Assembly: GCA_033182465.1 (NCBI GenBank)
Contig: CP137325.1
Location: forward strand, 1 to 64,000
Direction of reading: 5' to 3'
Length of the DNA stretch: 64,000 bases
DNA from: Sanghuangporus weigelae
Taxonomy: Eukaryota; Basidiomycota; Agaricomycetes; Hymenochaetales; Hymenochaetaceae
Positions 43,915 to 54,369 of the stretch are shown in pieces (the first letter of the stretch is position 1; each line of letters opens with the position of its first letter). The notes beneath the pieces are model-generated. The model worked only from the letters and a program-made list of their open reading frames with translations, was not told the origin of the DNA and did not search any database. The position numbers were made by a program, and so were the translations under genes.

Positions 43915-46900
43915 CTATTGCCTAACTCGTTTTCGTGCGGCGATCCATTGGTTAAGGTTCGATGGCTGGATTGCCTGAGGATACTTTTTATGGAATGCTT
44001 CGATCATTTGATAGGAGTTCTTGAGGTTGTCAAGTGGCTCCCATGTTCGCTCCTGGTATCCTTTCCATTGGATAAGGTATTGGACCTTGCTCCGATGACG
44101 TCTTGTATTATGAATCGTCTCCACTTCGTACTCTGCTTCTCCCTCCACTTCAATAGGTGGTGGTTCATCCAAAGTGGGTCTTCCAGGGTATTCCTTTCGT
44201 TTGTAAGGCCTGAGAAGACTCGCATGAAATACTGGGTGGATCGGAAGGGTTTCGGGTAAGCGTAATCTGAATGACACTTGTCCGACTGCCTTCTCGACTT
44301 TATAAGGCCCTGCCCATTTCATTGCAAGTTTCTTCGTTGGTTCCAATCGACTGAGATTCCTCATGTCTAGTAACACTTCGTCTCCTGGCTTGTACTCTGG
44401 CAGTTTGCCTCGATGCAGGTCTGCATAAAGCTTCATTGCCTCATTCGCTTGCCTAATCGAATTATAGGCTTCTTGCTGTACTTGTCGAAGCTCCTCTAGG
44501 TGATTTATTGCTTCTGGGACGTTTGAATCACCGGTCTCCGCAACGTCCAGGTGAGGATGCCATCCATACAGTGTATAGAATGGTGACTGATGTGTAGTAC
44601 TGTGCTTCCTGTTGTTGTAGGCGAATTCTGCTATATCGATGTACTCTGCCCAATCTGTTTGTCGGTAGGACACATAGCAGCGTAAGTACTGTTCAAGCTC
44701 TTGATTTAGTCGCTCGGTTTGACCATCGGTTTGTGGATGATACGCTGTACTAGTTTTCCAATCGACATCGATGAGTCTGCAGAACTCCTTGAGGAATTGC
44801 GCGGTGAAGTTGCTACCTCGGTCGGAGATTACTCGTTTAGGGGCCCCGTAGTATTTGAAGACATGTTGGCGGAACAAACGTGCCAACTGCTTAGCATTGG
44901 GTATTCCCTGGCAAGGAATGAACTTCCCCATTTTAGTGAGTTTGTCCACTATAACGAGTATCGCACTGTAGCCTTCATTGCTAACTGGTAAGTCGGTAAT
45001 CAGGTCACAGGTTATGGTTTCCCATGGTTGATGTGGTGCCTCCAACGGTTGGAGCGGCGGATTTCGAAACTGTCGAATCGGTTTTGCACGCTGACATATG
45101 TCGCAGGTTGCGGTATATGCTCGGATCATTTCTTCCATCTTCGGCCAATAGTATGATCGCTTTACAAGCTCTATGGTCTTTTCTGCTCCTGGGTGGCCTG
45201 CAAGTTTGTGATCATGGCGCCTTCGGATTAGCAACGCTCGTAGGTTGGCGGACGGCGGGATATATAATGCATTGGTTACGTAGTGCAAGCCGTTCCTGTA
45301 ACTGTAGCCGTTGCTCTGCTTGATCGCCTGAATCTCCTTCTTAGCCTCCTCGGTATTGTAGTTCCTCTTGATCGTTCGGATAATAGGATCAGAGATAGTG
45401 ACCGTTTCGGTTTCTAGCTTGTATAGACCGTTGATCTCTGTGCGTCGCAATGTTTGTTGCTTGATCGTATCAGGAGGTAACAAGGTAACTCCTAAGTTGT
45501 CCTTGTCCTCTGGCATATAGTCGGATCGTCGTGATAGTTCGTCAGCTTGGTTCTTCTTGCCTGGCCAATGGAGAATCTTGAAGTTATATCGTGATAACTC
45601 TAGTGCCCATCTTGCTTGACGTCTCGATAGATTCTGAGCTGTCATGAAGTATCGGAGGTTTGCATGATCGCTTCGGATTGTTACTGGTTCTTTGGTTCCC
45701 TCCAATAGGTGTCTCCAATGCTTGAGTGCTTCCATGATTGCTAGCATCTCTTTGTCATGCGTCGGATAGTTTCGTTGGGTGTTTGTTAGAGTTTTCGACA
45801 TGAAACCCAAAGGTCTCAGTTCTCCTTGGTTGTCTTCTTGTTGTAAGACTGCACCAATCGCTACATCGGATGCATCAGTTTCCAATGTGTATGATTTGTC
45901 TGGCTTTGGCATTGCCAATGCGACTTCCGTTTCGAATGCCTTCTTGATACTTTCGAATGCCTTATCTTGTGCCTCTGCCCATATGAACTTGCGATCCTTT
46001 TTGATAAGGTCGCCAATAGGTGCGAATGTATCGGCATAGTTCCTGATGAATCTTCGGTAGAAGTTACAAAATCCTTGGAACTTTCGAACTTGTCGTTTCG
46101 TCTTTGGCACTGGCCATTCGTGAATAGCTTTGAGCTTATAAGGATCCATCTGGATGCCTTTTGTTCCTACTACAAATCCCAAGTAGTCGAGCTGGGTTTG
46201 GAGGAAGTGACATTTCTCGATTTTGAGGTAAATGTCGAGCTCTCGGCATTTCTGTAGAATTGCCCTGAGGAGTTTCCAATGTTCCTCTTCAGTTTGTGCT
46301 TGACCAATAAGGTCGTCCAAATAGTTGAGTGCTTCTTCTGTCCTGAGCCAATATTCGAAGTTGTCATTCATGAATCGTTGGAATACTGCAGGTGAGTTCT
46401 TCATTCCAAACATCATGACCTTTGGCTTGTAGACTGCATTGCCAACTCGGAATGCTGCCTTCCACTCGTCCCCTTCTCGGATTCGCAGGTTGTTGTAACC
46501 TGATCGCATGTCGAGTGTAAAGAAGAATTTTCCTTTCTCCAGTTTCTCTGGGAGAACACTCATGATCGGTATCGGGTATGGATCTGATACTGTCGTGTCG
46601 TTGATGTCTCGGTAATCGGTTACTGCTCGTGCTCCTCCGTCTTTCTTTCCTACAAAGAAGACTGGTGCTGCTACCGGACATGGTTCATGTGGTTGAACCT
46701 TTTCAATCCATCCTTTGTCAAGTAACTCTTTGACATAAGCATCGAGTGCTGCCTGCTCTTCTCGTGTGAGCTTGATAATAGGCCTTGGTTTCGGTAATGG
46801 TACTCCTTCTTTGAGGTTAATCGCCATATCCCATTTCGTATGCTTGGGTAACCTTCTTGATTTATCAGGATCAAAGACATCTGCGTAGTCTTCTATTTCC

Positions 46901-48393
46901 TTTGGTAGGAGTTTTCGCCAATCTCGTTTCTGTGTTCCTAGTAATCCTTCTGCAGCTGCCTTCTGTTGAGAATACTGCTGGGATACTGAACTCGCTTTGT
47001 TCAGTGGCTGTGAGACTTGGTTCTGCTGCCTCGGTGACCAGTTTCGATTGATGTCTAGCTCTAGCTTTGCAGCGAGCTCTTCCTTTCTGGTAAGGGTAGC
47101 TGGTTGGTTGGTCGTCCTAAGACTTTCAATGTTTTCTGGCTCTATGTCGTGCATAGGAGTGTCTTCTGTTATCTCCTGCTCGTCTTGCATCTCGATATCG
47201 CTTTCGTTGTCTGCCCATCTTGTACGCTTCGGTGTGGGACTAGCTCCTCGCATTAACGATGCCGTTCTCGGTCGTATAATGCCTGCCACTGGCTTCTCTG
47301 GGTACCGTGTCTTTCGTGGTCGTATCCTATACTTCATGCCCGGGTTTTCTTCTGGTGATGGCCAGAGTTCTTCATCTTCCGGCATGTTTTGCCTCAGTGG
47401 GTGTATCTTCTGTGGTGGTTGTTTCTTCCAACGTTTCGGAGAGTCGTTTATTTCCTCCTGTTCGTCTAGGCTATGCTTGCCTGTTACATCTTGTGTTTCA
47501 CCTTCGGATGTCTGGTACAGTTGCCGTGCTGGGATCATCCGTCTCGGTATGTGCCTTGGTCGTCGTTGCACTATACTCGTTCCTTGTGGTGCCTGTTTCT
47601 TCCATCGCTTGGGAGTGTAGTTTATTTCCTCCTCATCTCGATGATGCTTGTTTGCCGTTTCCTGTTGTGGCTGTTTCGTTGCAGAGTCTGGTATATTTTC
47701 CGTGCTCGGACTCTTCACTTCTGGCGTCTGTTTTGCCTGTTCCAGTCTTGGTGTTGCTGGTCTGGTTTCCGGCTTCGCTTGTGGCTTCGTTTCGTGAGAG
47801 TGTCCGTTGTTGTCTCTCCTTGGCGCAAATATTATTCCTGGTGCTCCAGAGTGTCGATAGTTGTCTCTGTCCTGAGCCTGTTGCTTCGTGTTATGCCTAG
47901 GTCTTGTCTTGTCAGGTTTGCCTTTCGTTTGCCGTTTCCGTTTGCGCTTCCTGTGCCTTCGCTTCTTGGTAGCTCGTATGACGTTGAGCTCGAATGGTAT
48001 CGAATTACCATTCCGATTCCATACTTGATTCTTCCAATCAATTTCGGGATTGACTTTGGCCAAATAGTCAATTCCTAGGATCACTTGATCCTGTCCTGTG
48101 GTTGCTACTGCCAACGTTTGTGGCTGCGGTTTAGGTCCATCAAAAATTAATGTGTAGACCTCGTGCGTGATTGCTCCTCCTTGGTTGGGACTTCCATCCG
48201 CATTATTCAAAGGTCGAGGGTGATCAAGCCTCTTTTTGAATAGGCTGTAGTGTCGTACCAAGTTGGGGTGTATCGTGCTGCATGTAGCTCCGGAATCGAT
48301 TAACGCTTTGACTGCTAGGGTCTTTGTTCCAACCTTCACTCGAATAGGTAATCGGGGATGCAATGCTTGTATTGGCAATCGCTTATTGTACAT
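43915..48393 (-). CDS. Pol polyprotein, 1,492 codons (copy 2)
   Basis: Same domain order as copy 1: protease, reverse transcriptase with YLDD, RNase H, integrase, chromodomain. Most differences fall in the linker before reverse transcriptase (for example RQLYQTSEGETQDVTG). Confidence 0.97.
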   Translation of the reverse strand: MYNKRLPIQALHPRLPIRVKVGTKTLAVKALIDSGATCSTIHPNLVRHYSLFKKRLDHPRPLNNADGSPNQGGAITHEVYTLIFDGPKPQPQTLAVATTGQDQVILGIDYLAKVNPEIDWKNQVWNRNGNSIPFELNVIRATKKRRHRKRKRKRQTKGKPDKTRPRHNTKQQAQDRDNYRHSGAPGIIFAPRRDNNGHSHETKPQAKPETRPATPRLEQAKQTPEVKSPSTENIPDSATKQPQQETANKHHRDEEEINYTPKRWKKQAPQGTSIVQRRPRHIPRRMIPARQLYQTSEGETQDVTGKHSLDEQEEINDSPKRWKKQPPQKIHPLRQNMPEDEELWPSPEENPGMKYRIRPRKTRYPEKPVAGIIRPRTASLMRGASPTPKRTRWADNESDIEMQDEQEITEDTPMHDIEPENIESLRTTNQPATLTRKEELAAKLELDINRNWSPRQQNQVSQPLNKASSVSQQYSQQKAAAEGLLGTQKRDWRKLLPKEIEDYADVFDPDKSRRLPKHTKWDMAINLKEGVPLPKPRPIIKLTREEQAALDAYVKELLDKGWIEKVQPHEPCPVAAPVFFVGKKDGGARAVTDYRDINDTTVSDPYPIPIMSVLPEKLEKGKFFFTLDMRSGYNNLRIREGDEWKAAFRVGNAVYKPKVMMFGMKNSPAVFQRFMNDNFEYWLRTEEALNYLDDLIGQAQTEEEHWKLLRAILQKCRELDIYLKIEKCHFLQTQLDYLGFVVGTKGIQMDPYKLKAIHEWPVPKTKRQVRKFQGFCNFYRRFIRNYADTFAPIGDLIKKDRKFIWAEAQDKAFESIKKAFETEVALAMPKPDKSYTLETDASDVAIGAVLQQEDNQGELRPLGFMSKTLTNTQRNYPTHDKEMLAIMEALKHWRHLLEGTKEPVTIRSDHANLRYFMTAQNLSRRQARWALELSRYNFKILHWPGKKNQADELSRRSDYMPEDKDNLGVTLLPPDTIKQQTLRRTEINGLYKLETETVTISDPIIRTIKRNYNTEEAKKEIQAIKQSNGYSYRNGLHYVTNALYIPPSANLRALLIRRRHDHKLAGHPGAEKTIELVKRSYYWPKMEEMIRAYTATCDICQRAKPIRQFRNPPLQPLEAPHQPWETITCDLITDLPVSNEGYSAILVIVDKLTKMGKFIPCQGIPNAKQLARLFRQHVFKYYGAPKRVISDRGSNFTAQFLKEFCRLIDVDWKTSTAYHPQTDGQTERLNQELEQYLRCYVSYRQTDWAEYIDIAEFAYNNRKHSTTHQSPFYTLYGWHPHLDVAETGDSNVPEAINHLEELRQVQQEAYNSIRQANEAMKLYADLHRGKLPEYKPGDEVLLDMRNLSRLEPTKKLAMKWAGPYKVEKAVGQVSFRLRLPETLPIHPVFHASLLRPYKRKEYPGRPTLDEPPPIEVEGEAEYEVETIHNTRRHRSKVQYLIQWKGYQERTWEPLDNLKNSYQMIEAFHKKYPQAIQPSNLNQWIAARKRVRQ

Positions 48394-48497
48394 CGCTTCA
48401 CTGGGGTTGAACCCAGGAGGTTTGAAACACTGGTTGTTGAAACCTTTCTCGTCACCCTTGTCACACTCACATCGCGCAGTCTCGTTCGATGGAGGTC

Positions 48498-49586
48498 TTA
48501 ATCTTTTCCCTGTTGCTCTTTACTTGCTAGGGATTTGCGAATGTTGTTTCGGTATTCTTCGTCATGCTTGCAAGTCCATCCTGCTGATTCGTCGCCTTTA
48601 GCCCATGCTACATGGTCGTAGTGGACTGGCCTTCGGCAGTGTGGATCGGGACATGTTTCCTTGAAATCGATTGTTCGTGTTGTCATCGTCCTCCGTTTTA
48701 CACCATTAGTCTTCTTCGGCCGCTTAGAGGAAGAACCCTTTTGCTTCCTTGGTGCCTTGCACTCCTTTGCGTAATGTCCTGACTTTTCACAGTTGTAGCA
48801 TTTGCCTCCCTTCTTCGGCAAGCCTCGGAGTGCATCTACATCCATGGCGTCTGGATCTCGTTTCGTTGTTTGTACTGGTGGTCGGAAAGATGACTGTCCA
48901 TTCGATTTGAATCTTGGGGTATATGTTTGACTACCCATGAGCCTTTGCCTGGCATCAGAGTTTGCTAGGTTGCTTGTCCATTCCATCCATGCATCGAGGT
49001 CGTTCTTCTCGAAAGCGTCGGGTTGTACAGATTCGACTCGTCGTTTGACCCACATGTCTAGTCCTTTGACATAGATGTACTTGAGCATCTGCTTATCCAT
49101 CGTGTCTGGTGCTCGTGCTTTGAGTCGTCGGAATTCGTCGTTGTACGCCCTAATGCTTGCTCCTTTCTGCTGGATGCATAGTAGTTGGAATAGGGCTTCC
49201 TGTTCTCCAATGATCGGATGTCCTGCTCGGATCCTCATCCAGTTCAGCATGTCCTTGAGTGATGCGAACATTCCATTTGTTGCAGCGATAATCGCAGGTA
49301 CTGGTTTCAGTTTCCCATTGGCATCGAATGATGTTAGGGTATTCTTCTCTGCAAACCAATCGTAGCTGTCGCCTTCTAGTGCCGCAAATAGGCTCTTTGC
49401 GATCTCCTCCTCATCCTTGACTCCATGCTGTGCCAGCTTCGAGATACATCGACTAATCCACAGATCAATATCTTCGCTTCGCTTGCCATAGTACTTCGGA
49501 AGCTTGATGCTGTGTTTAGAGAGTTGTGTCTGAAGAGTCTGTAGTTGCTGCTCCAGTGCTTGCACCTTCTGGTCGGTTGTCGACAT
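48498..49586 (-). CDS. Gag-like protein with CCHC zinc knuckle (copy 2)
   Basis: 362 codons, knuckle CYNCEKSGHYAKEC. Same overlap with the upstream ORF as in copy 1. Confidence 0.93.
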   Translation of the reverse strand: MSTTDQKVQALEQQLQTLQTQLSKHSIKLPKYYGKRSEDIDLWISRCISKLAQHGVKDEEEIAKSLFAALEGDSYDWFAEKNTLTSFDANGKLKPVPAIIAATNGMFASLKDMLNWMRIRAGHPIIGEQEALFQLLCIQQKGASIRAYNDEFRRLKARAPDTMDKQMLKYIYVKGLDMWVKRRVESVQPDAFEKNDLDAWMEWTSNLANSDARQRLMGSQTYTPRFKSNGQSSFRPPVQTTKRDPDAMDVDALRGLPKKGGKCYNCEKSGHYAKECKAPRKQKGSSSKRPKKTNGVKRRTMTTRTIDFKETCPDPHCRRPVHYDHVAWAKGDESAGWTCKHDEEYRNNIRKSLASKEQQGKD

Positions 49587-50550
49587 GATCGTAAGTGCTT
49601 ATGGGCACTGCTGGTGGTGAATAGGATGGTGGTGGTGGATTCTCTGGCGCTTGGGTTGCTACTGAACCACTCGTTGGTACTGCAGGTACTGTTGGTACTT
49701 GGATAATAACCGTTCGAGGTGGGGTTCTGAGTAAGAATGGCCTTCGTGATGCTTCTTCGTCTGAGGACACTGATTCGTCAGAACTCTGTTCCTGTTGGGC
49801 TCTCTCTCTTGGTAGAAAGTATTCCCAGCGTTGTGCTGCCTGAGCTACTTCTCGAATTCGTTGAGCGTGTTCGAGTATGTTCCTCGAGGTGGTTTCGGTT
49901 GTCTGTACCGATGTGAGTATAGCTGCGTAGGTGCGTTGACTCGACTCGATTGTTTGTCCTAGTTGGAGTAGGGCTTCTCGCAGGTTATGGATGTCTTGAA
50001 CAATCCTTGGTTGATCTAGAGCTGTCCTGTTAAGCTCTCCGACTCTCGTCTCAATCGTTTGTAGTTGTTGTTCCTGAGCAGTAATCCTGTTCCGGATAGC
50101 GTTGAGCTCTCGGTCAAGTACTCCGTTTCCGTCTATGACCCGATGATTGAGTGCTCCTGCTGCTCGATCCAATTCCAGAGTATATCTCTCTAGAGCTGCT
50201 ACTTGTGCTCCAATTCTTTGAGTAGTTGCTTCTAGTGCTTCGAATCGGTCTCCTACTGCTGTCGCGTATGCTCCGGTTGGTAGACTGTTTGACTGCCCCG
50301 TGTTTGCAGTTCGTTCTTCCAGTCGTTCAACCCTTTCTTGTAGCCTTCTGATCACTGGTGGATACAATATGCTGTGGTTCGTTGTCGCGTATAGTATGTC
50401 GTGATCGCTTTCCAGACTACGTAGCCTGTTGGTGATATGTTGAACTCGTTCGTCGAGGGATCTAGGTGTGAACCTCGTTTGATTATCGTTCGCCCGTTCG
50501 TTCGTTCGATGACCGTTACTTCTGTTGTTGGCGTTTCCTGATCGGTTCAT
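49516..50550 (-). CDS. Coiled-coil ORF upstream of gag, 344 codons (copy 2)
   Basis: Counterpart of 36205-37239, with the same ATGA overlap at its start and the same Pro-rich end. Confidence 0.75.
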   Translation of the reverse strand: MNRSGNANNRSNGHRTNERANDNQTRFTPRSLDERVQHITNRLRSLESDHDILYATTNHSILYPPVIRRLQERVERLEERTANTGQSNSLPTGAYATAVGDRFEALEATTQRIGAQVAALERYTLELDRAAGALNHRVIDGNGVLDRELNAIRNRITAQEQQLQTIETRVGELNRTALDQPRIVQDIHNLREALLQLGQTIESSQRTYAAILTSVQTTETTSRNILEHAQRIREVAQAAQRWEYFLPRERAQQEQSSDESVSSDEEASRRPFLLRTPPRTVIIQVPTVPAVPTSGSVATQAPENPPPPSYSPPAVPISTYDHVDNRPEGASTGAATTDSSDTTL

Positions 50551-50888
50551 GAACTTCGTTTCTCGCCTGATGCTTCAGGGTTATTGTTCCTTGGTGCTGT
50601 TAACCAAGTAGTTCCTTTCTCGTCGAATGTAGCAATAGTGGAAGGGACTGCTGCTACTTTCGTGGTTGTTGTTTGCGTGCTCCCAACTGCAGGGCTACCA
50701 GATGCCTTTGCTATTAGGTACACTTCGTCGTTGTAGGGGTTATGATAGTAGATATGTGATTTAAGTGAATTGGGTTTGTCGTTCTCCAGGATGTGCACTT
50801 GTCCTGAGGATTCGATATGGGTACTAGTCTCGAAACTAGTGACGTCGATAGGGGCTTGAGGTCGACGGTCCTCGCCTCGATAAAACAC
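50547..50888 (-). CDS. First leader ORF, 113 codons (copy 2)
   Basis: Counterpart of 37236-37577; starts MFYRGEDRRPQAPIDV. Confidence 0.6.
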   Translation of the reverse strand: MFYRGEDRRPQAPIDVTSFETSTHIESSGQVHILENDKPNSLKSHIYYHNPYNDEVYLIAKASGSPAVGSTQTTTTKVAAVPSTIATFDEKGTTWLTAPRNNNPEASGEKRSS

Positions 50889-50949
50889 TAGCCAAGAACC
50901 TTGCCCGTGAGAGGTGGTGATAAAACTAGCGAGTGATCTTTCGATCCAA

Positions 50950-52461
50950 TGTTAGGGAGTAGGCCCGGGGTTACACCGGTTTGATCCTTTTGCCTTAGCA
51001 GCGGTATGTTGTGCAGAGGTGATCTTATCTACCCACGTCTGGCTGTACCACGCGGTCCCTTACTAGCCTTCCTAGTCGCGGTCCGAGTTATGGATGCTTT
51101 CAGATACGAGGTAATAGTAAAGCAGATTGGGATTTCCAAGAGGCGTGATAGTACAAAGCACACAGTAATAGCTCGCTGTAGGGCAAGCTTTACACCAGTG
51201 TGTTAAGAGGATCGAAAGATGGGGAAATGAGGGCCTAATCCTACAACTATTTATGCTCCCAGATATTCCATTTTCCGTCCTATTTCTTACTCATCCTGTC
51301 TCCACTTTACTCCACTTTCCTCCACCATTACATCTGTTCCTTTGTCATCCTGCTGCGCTTCGCTCCACTTTGCTCCAATCTTTGTAAGGTCGTCTCCACT
51401 ATGACAGAATTCTTTGGAGTTGCTGACTGAGACAATAGAGGTGGTGCTCCGATATGGAATGCTCCACTGTCAGTACTCCATAACGATGTCATTGCCGTCA
51501 TTGAGTGGCATCTTTGCTCTTGGAGCGATGTAGGCTGCTCGGTATGTGATTCTTCGGAATTCATCTCGAGGTCCAGCGAGGGTAAGTATAACCCGCACGT
51601 CAGTGTTAAGGTGTCGGGTCGGTGTAGAGTATGGTCCAAGGCATATCATGAACTGCATAAGCTCTGCTGGTGGGTTCTGCTGGGTTCTGGTGACTAGCCA
51701 TGCTTTGCCTTCATATCGTATATCTCGAATGTAGCGCCATATCCTTCGTTGTATAAGGAGTTGTAGTTGCTTGGTTTCCAGGTTCGCATCTCTCGGTAAA
51801 TAAAGGTTTGCCTGTATCGTAGATGCTGGACATGGTGTGTGCAACTCCGGTCTATACCATCCAATCATTCTCCAAGTTATCGGGTTCGCAGTTCGAGGGG
51901 TCCGAGTTGTGATCGTGAGTTCCTCTCGTTTCTTGGGTACTATTGGGCTTGGTGGATTGGAATGCATTGTATCCTGAAGGTGTCGCTCGGTTTCGATGTG
52001 ACAGTCACGCGTACCAACCGTTGCCGTGCATACTAAGTAGTATACTTCATAAAGGACCATGTAAACTCGTGCACAGACTTGACAGTGCTGAAATGCCAGT
52101 GAGGTCTCCATAAACCTTATTAGCCTTTAGCCTTTTAGCGTTTAGGCTTTAGTAGTTGTGCTTCTGGACTTCTAAGAAGTTTGATCGCTTCTTTTGATCG
52201 AGGTCGCTCTGGTTGCTTGGTCGGCGGCGTTAGAGTGGTAGTCCGCGGTAATAGGCGGTCGGCGGTGTTAGCTGTTAGCGGGATTACGTATCCGCTTCGG
52301 TGCTTCTAGCGCTCGGGTGGTAACGGGTTACTGTTGCCTAGGCCGCTCGATTGCTTGGGCCTTTGATAGCTGGCTTGGTTACCGGTCGCGTTTGGAAAGC
52401 TGATCGTGTAGATCTGTTGATCGTGTCGATCCTGATGCGAGTTTTTGAGCGGATCCTTTCA
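50950..52461 (-). repeat. 5' LTR, Gypsy copy 2
   Basis: 1,512 bp, matching 40171-41682. The 213-codon ORF lies at 51470-52111. Confidence 0.95.
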
Positions 52462-52466
52462 GGTTC

Positions 52467-53189
52467 TTCGCGAACAGACCGGCACTTGGGAAAAGGTTTG
52501 CGAACTTACCGGCAAGAAGCCCGTCGGCACTTGCAAGGTTTGTAATATGTCACAGAAGAAGAAGGCCGCTTTAGCAAGGATTGCCGAGGCTGAAGAAGCC
52601 GGCAATGAGGACAAAGCAACGGAGAAGGACTTTCAAGACGCTGAGGACCCGATCCAAGAGTCCGGTTCAGACTGGTGCTGTGCAAGCAAAGTTCTGTCAT
52701 TACAAGATGACTTTCGTTTCGAGAAGCCGATGATCCAGAGGCTTATCGAAGAGAAGGGACATATTTGTTTATTCCTGCTGAAGTTTCACTGTGAACTTAA
52801 CTCAATTGAGTTGTATTGGGGCTTCGCAAAATTTAGTAAGTCTTTATTCTATTTCCGCATTTGCTTACTTAGGGTTTCACACATTCTTCCCGCAGGATAT
52901 TGAGATCTCAATGATGGTAGGTTCCCCACAGCTAAGAAACTTGTGCCTTGGTGTCTGGACCAGTGTTCTACTCAAACAATCCGCCGCTTCTTTCGGAAAT
53001 GCTGGAGATATACTGATGCATACCGGTGAGCTTCTTTCCTATCCATAAAAACACTCTATCTTATCAATCAAATATAGTAAAGGGCTTGATTTTGCGGAAG
53101 CAGCATTTGCAGTAAAGAAGTACAAGTCCCATCGACGTGTGCCTGCCTGCCAGGAGGTCCGTAAAGCCCTCCAACAACTCGATAAGTAA
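52467..53189 (+). pseudogene. DDE transposase, piece 3 (catalytic Glu and C-terminus)
   Basis: Continues from piece 2. It reads TGTWEKVCELTGKKPVGTCK, a Cys-containing block with WCCASKVLSLQDDF, and FHCELNSIELYWGFAKF with the catalytic Glu. An intron (donor GTAAGT near 52837, acceptor CCCGCAG) leads to an exon with an in-frame TGA at 52901-52903, where relatives have Arg, then GRFPTAKKLVPWCLDQC and RRFFRKCWRYTDAYR. A last intron near 53025-53080 precedes AFAVKKYKSHRRVPAC and the stop at 53187-53189. The gene is interrupted by both Gypsy elements and by at least two stops. Confidence 0.78.
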
Positions 53190-53727
53190 GAATGATCGAC
53201 GATTTGATTAGATAATTTCCTTTTTTGGATGGATTATTAATACTTTTGCCAAGATGTTTCAATTTTTGTCTCGAAAAAAATCCCCCCCCCACTCATAATA
53301 AAAATTTGACCAAGTAACTATATAGTATTGGACTCCCTCTATCTACTACAAGTGTTTTTGAAGCGATATATGCATTTGTGGAGGAGGAGTAAAGTTGTGA
53401 AATTGACGCGACTGAGTTGCCGTGTTTAGGTGATACGCACTGTAGTCGCGAGATGAGAACCGCCCGATTACGTAATAATGTTGATAAGTCTGCCTGTCAC
53501 GCTTTTCAAGTCACCTTTATTGTATGCCTTATATTAATTCATTGGATAGCTCTTTCGCCACAAAAACTAGGCTGCATGTACTTACAGTAGTAGAGTACTA
53601 ATATATTTGCTTTTGAGCCATGCTCAAAGCATGAATGAATAGCAAAATGCATCTGATTCATTGTTTCTCATTGAGATTCACTGAAATTCAGCAGTAAATA
53701 ATTTCTCTGTATTTAACGGGTCATAGT
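53190..53727. other. 3' flank of the transposase gene within the Tc1-like element
   Basis: Non-coding. It holds a homopolymer run of C near 53283-53290 and the inner inverted repeat at 53412-53440. Near 53246-53315 a direct repeat resembles the 5' flank at 25558-25620 (GCCAAGA, GTTTCAATTTT, AATAAAAATTT). Confidence 0.5.
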
Positions 53728-54009
53728 CACCGCGTTACAGAGGTTCCTAACACACATCCGTGTAGTCTATCATATATGAGCTAATACAAATCTACAAAAA
53801 ATGTTGTTTTAGTCTATGAAAGTTTCATTTGTAGTTGTCTGTTTATGACCTAGAAATTTATGTATTGGTGACTTAGTGCACATCAAGTTGTAGATATGCC
53901 TAGATGACCAACGGAAATGACGAAATATTGCTAGCTCATATAGACAACTCTACACGAGTCTGAGGGACTTTACCGAAAACTCGACGCGTCACTTCTCTCT
54001 TCCTGCCTG

Positions 54010-54356
54010 CCACCATCATCACCTCTCTTCTCTTCTGCTGCACGGTCGTCATGCATCCGACATCGCGCCCACCACTCGTCTCTGGTAAGCAATCATGTCC
54101 AGACTGGATGATTCTTACGGTTTTATCTAGAATGTCAACGTACTCAGACCCTGTCACCATCCTCAGCTACCTCACTGCCCTCCTTTCTCGAATCAGCACC
54201 GAAGAATCACCCAAAGCTCATGTAGTCCTCCTCTCATCCTTGGCACATGCAAAACTCCTCTACGGTGATTTGGATTGAACGCGCACGGATATGGATACAG
54301 CATGGAAGATTTTGGACGATCTCGATGGTGTTGACCCGGCAGTAAATGCGGCTTAA
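54010..54356 (+). pseudogene. RPN9: RPN9 (26S proteasome lid subunit) fragment
   Basis: A plus-strand frame reads DPVTILSYLTALLSRIST, then AHVVLLSSLAHAKLLYGDL and, after an in-frame TGA, TDMDTAWKILDDLDGVDP. This matches the helical repeat part of Rpn9/PSMD13, which supports assembly of the proteasome lid. An intron-like GTAAGC...ATCTAG precedes it. The fragment ends at VNAA followed by a stop, where intact Rpn9 would continue. Only a few dozen codons remain, so it is a captured piece and not a gene. Confidence 0.72.
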
Positions 54357-54369
54357 TGGCCGCATCAAT

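Larger units (their letters stand above)
40171..52461 (-). mobile_element. Gypsy/chromovirus LTR retrotransposon, copy 2 (looks whole)
   Basis: 12,291 bp, same family and orientation as copy 1, inserted in the same transposase gene with GGTTC duplicated at 40166-40170 and 52462-52466. Its two 1,512-bp LTRs appear identical by eye, so it is very young. All ORFs of copy 1 recur at the same lengths. The two copies differ by scattered substitutions, so they are separate insertions of related source elements and not a simple segmental duplication. Confidence 0.96.
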
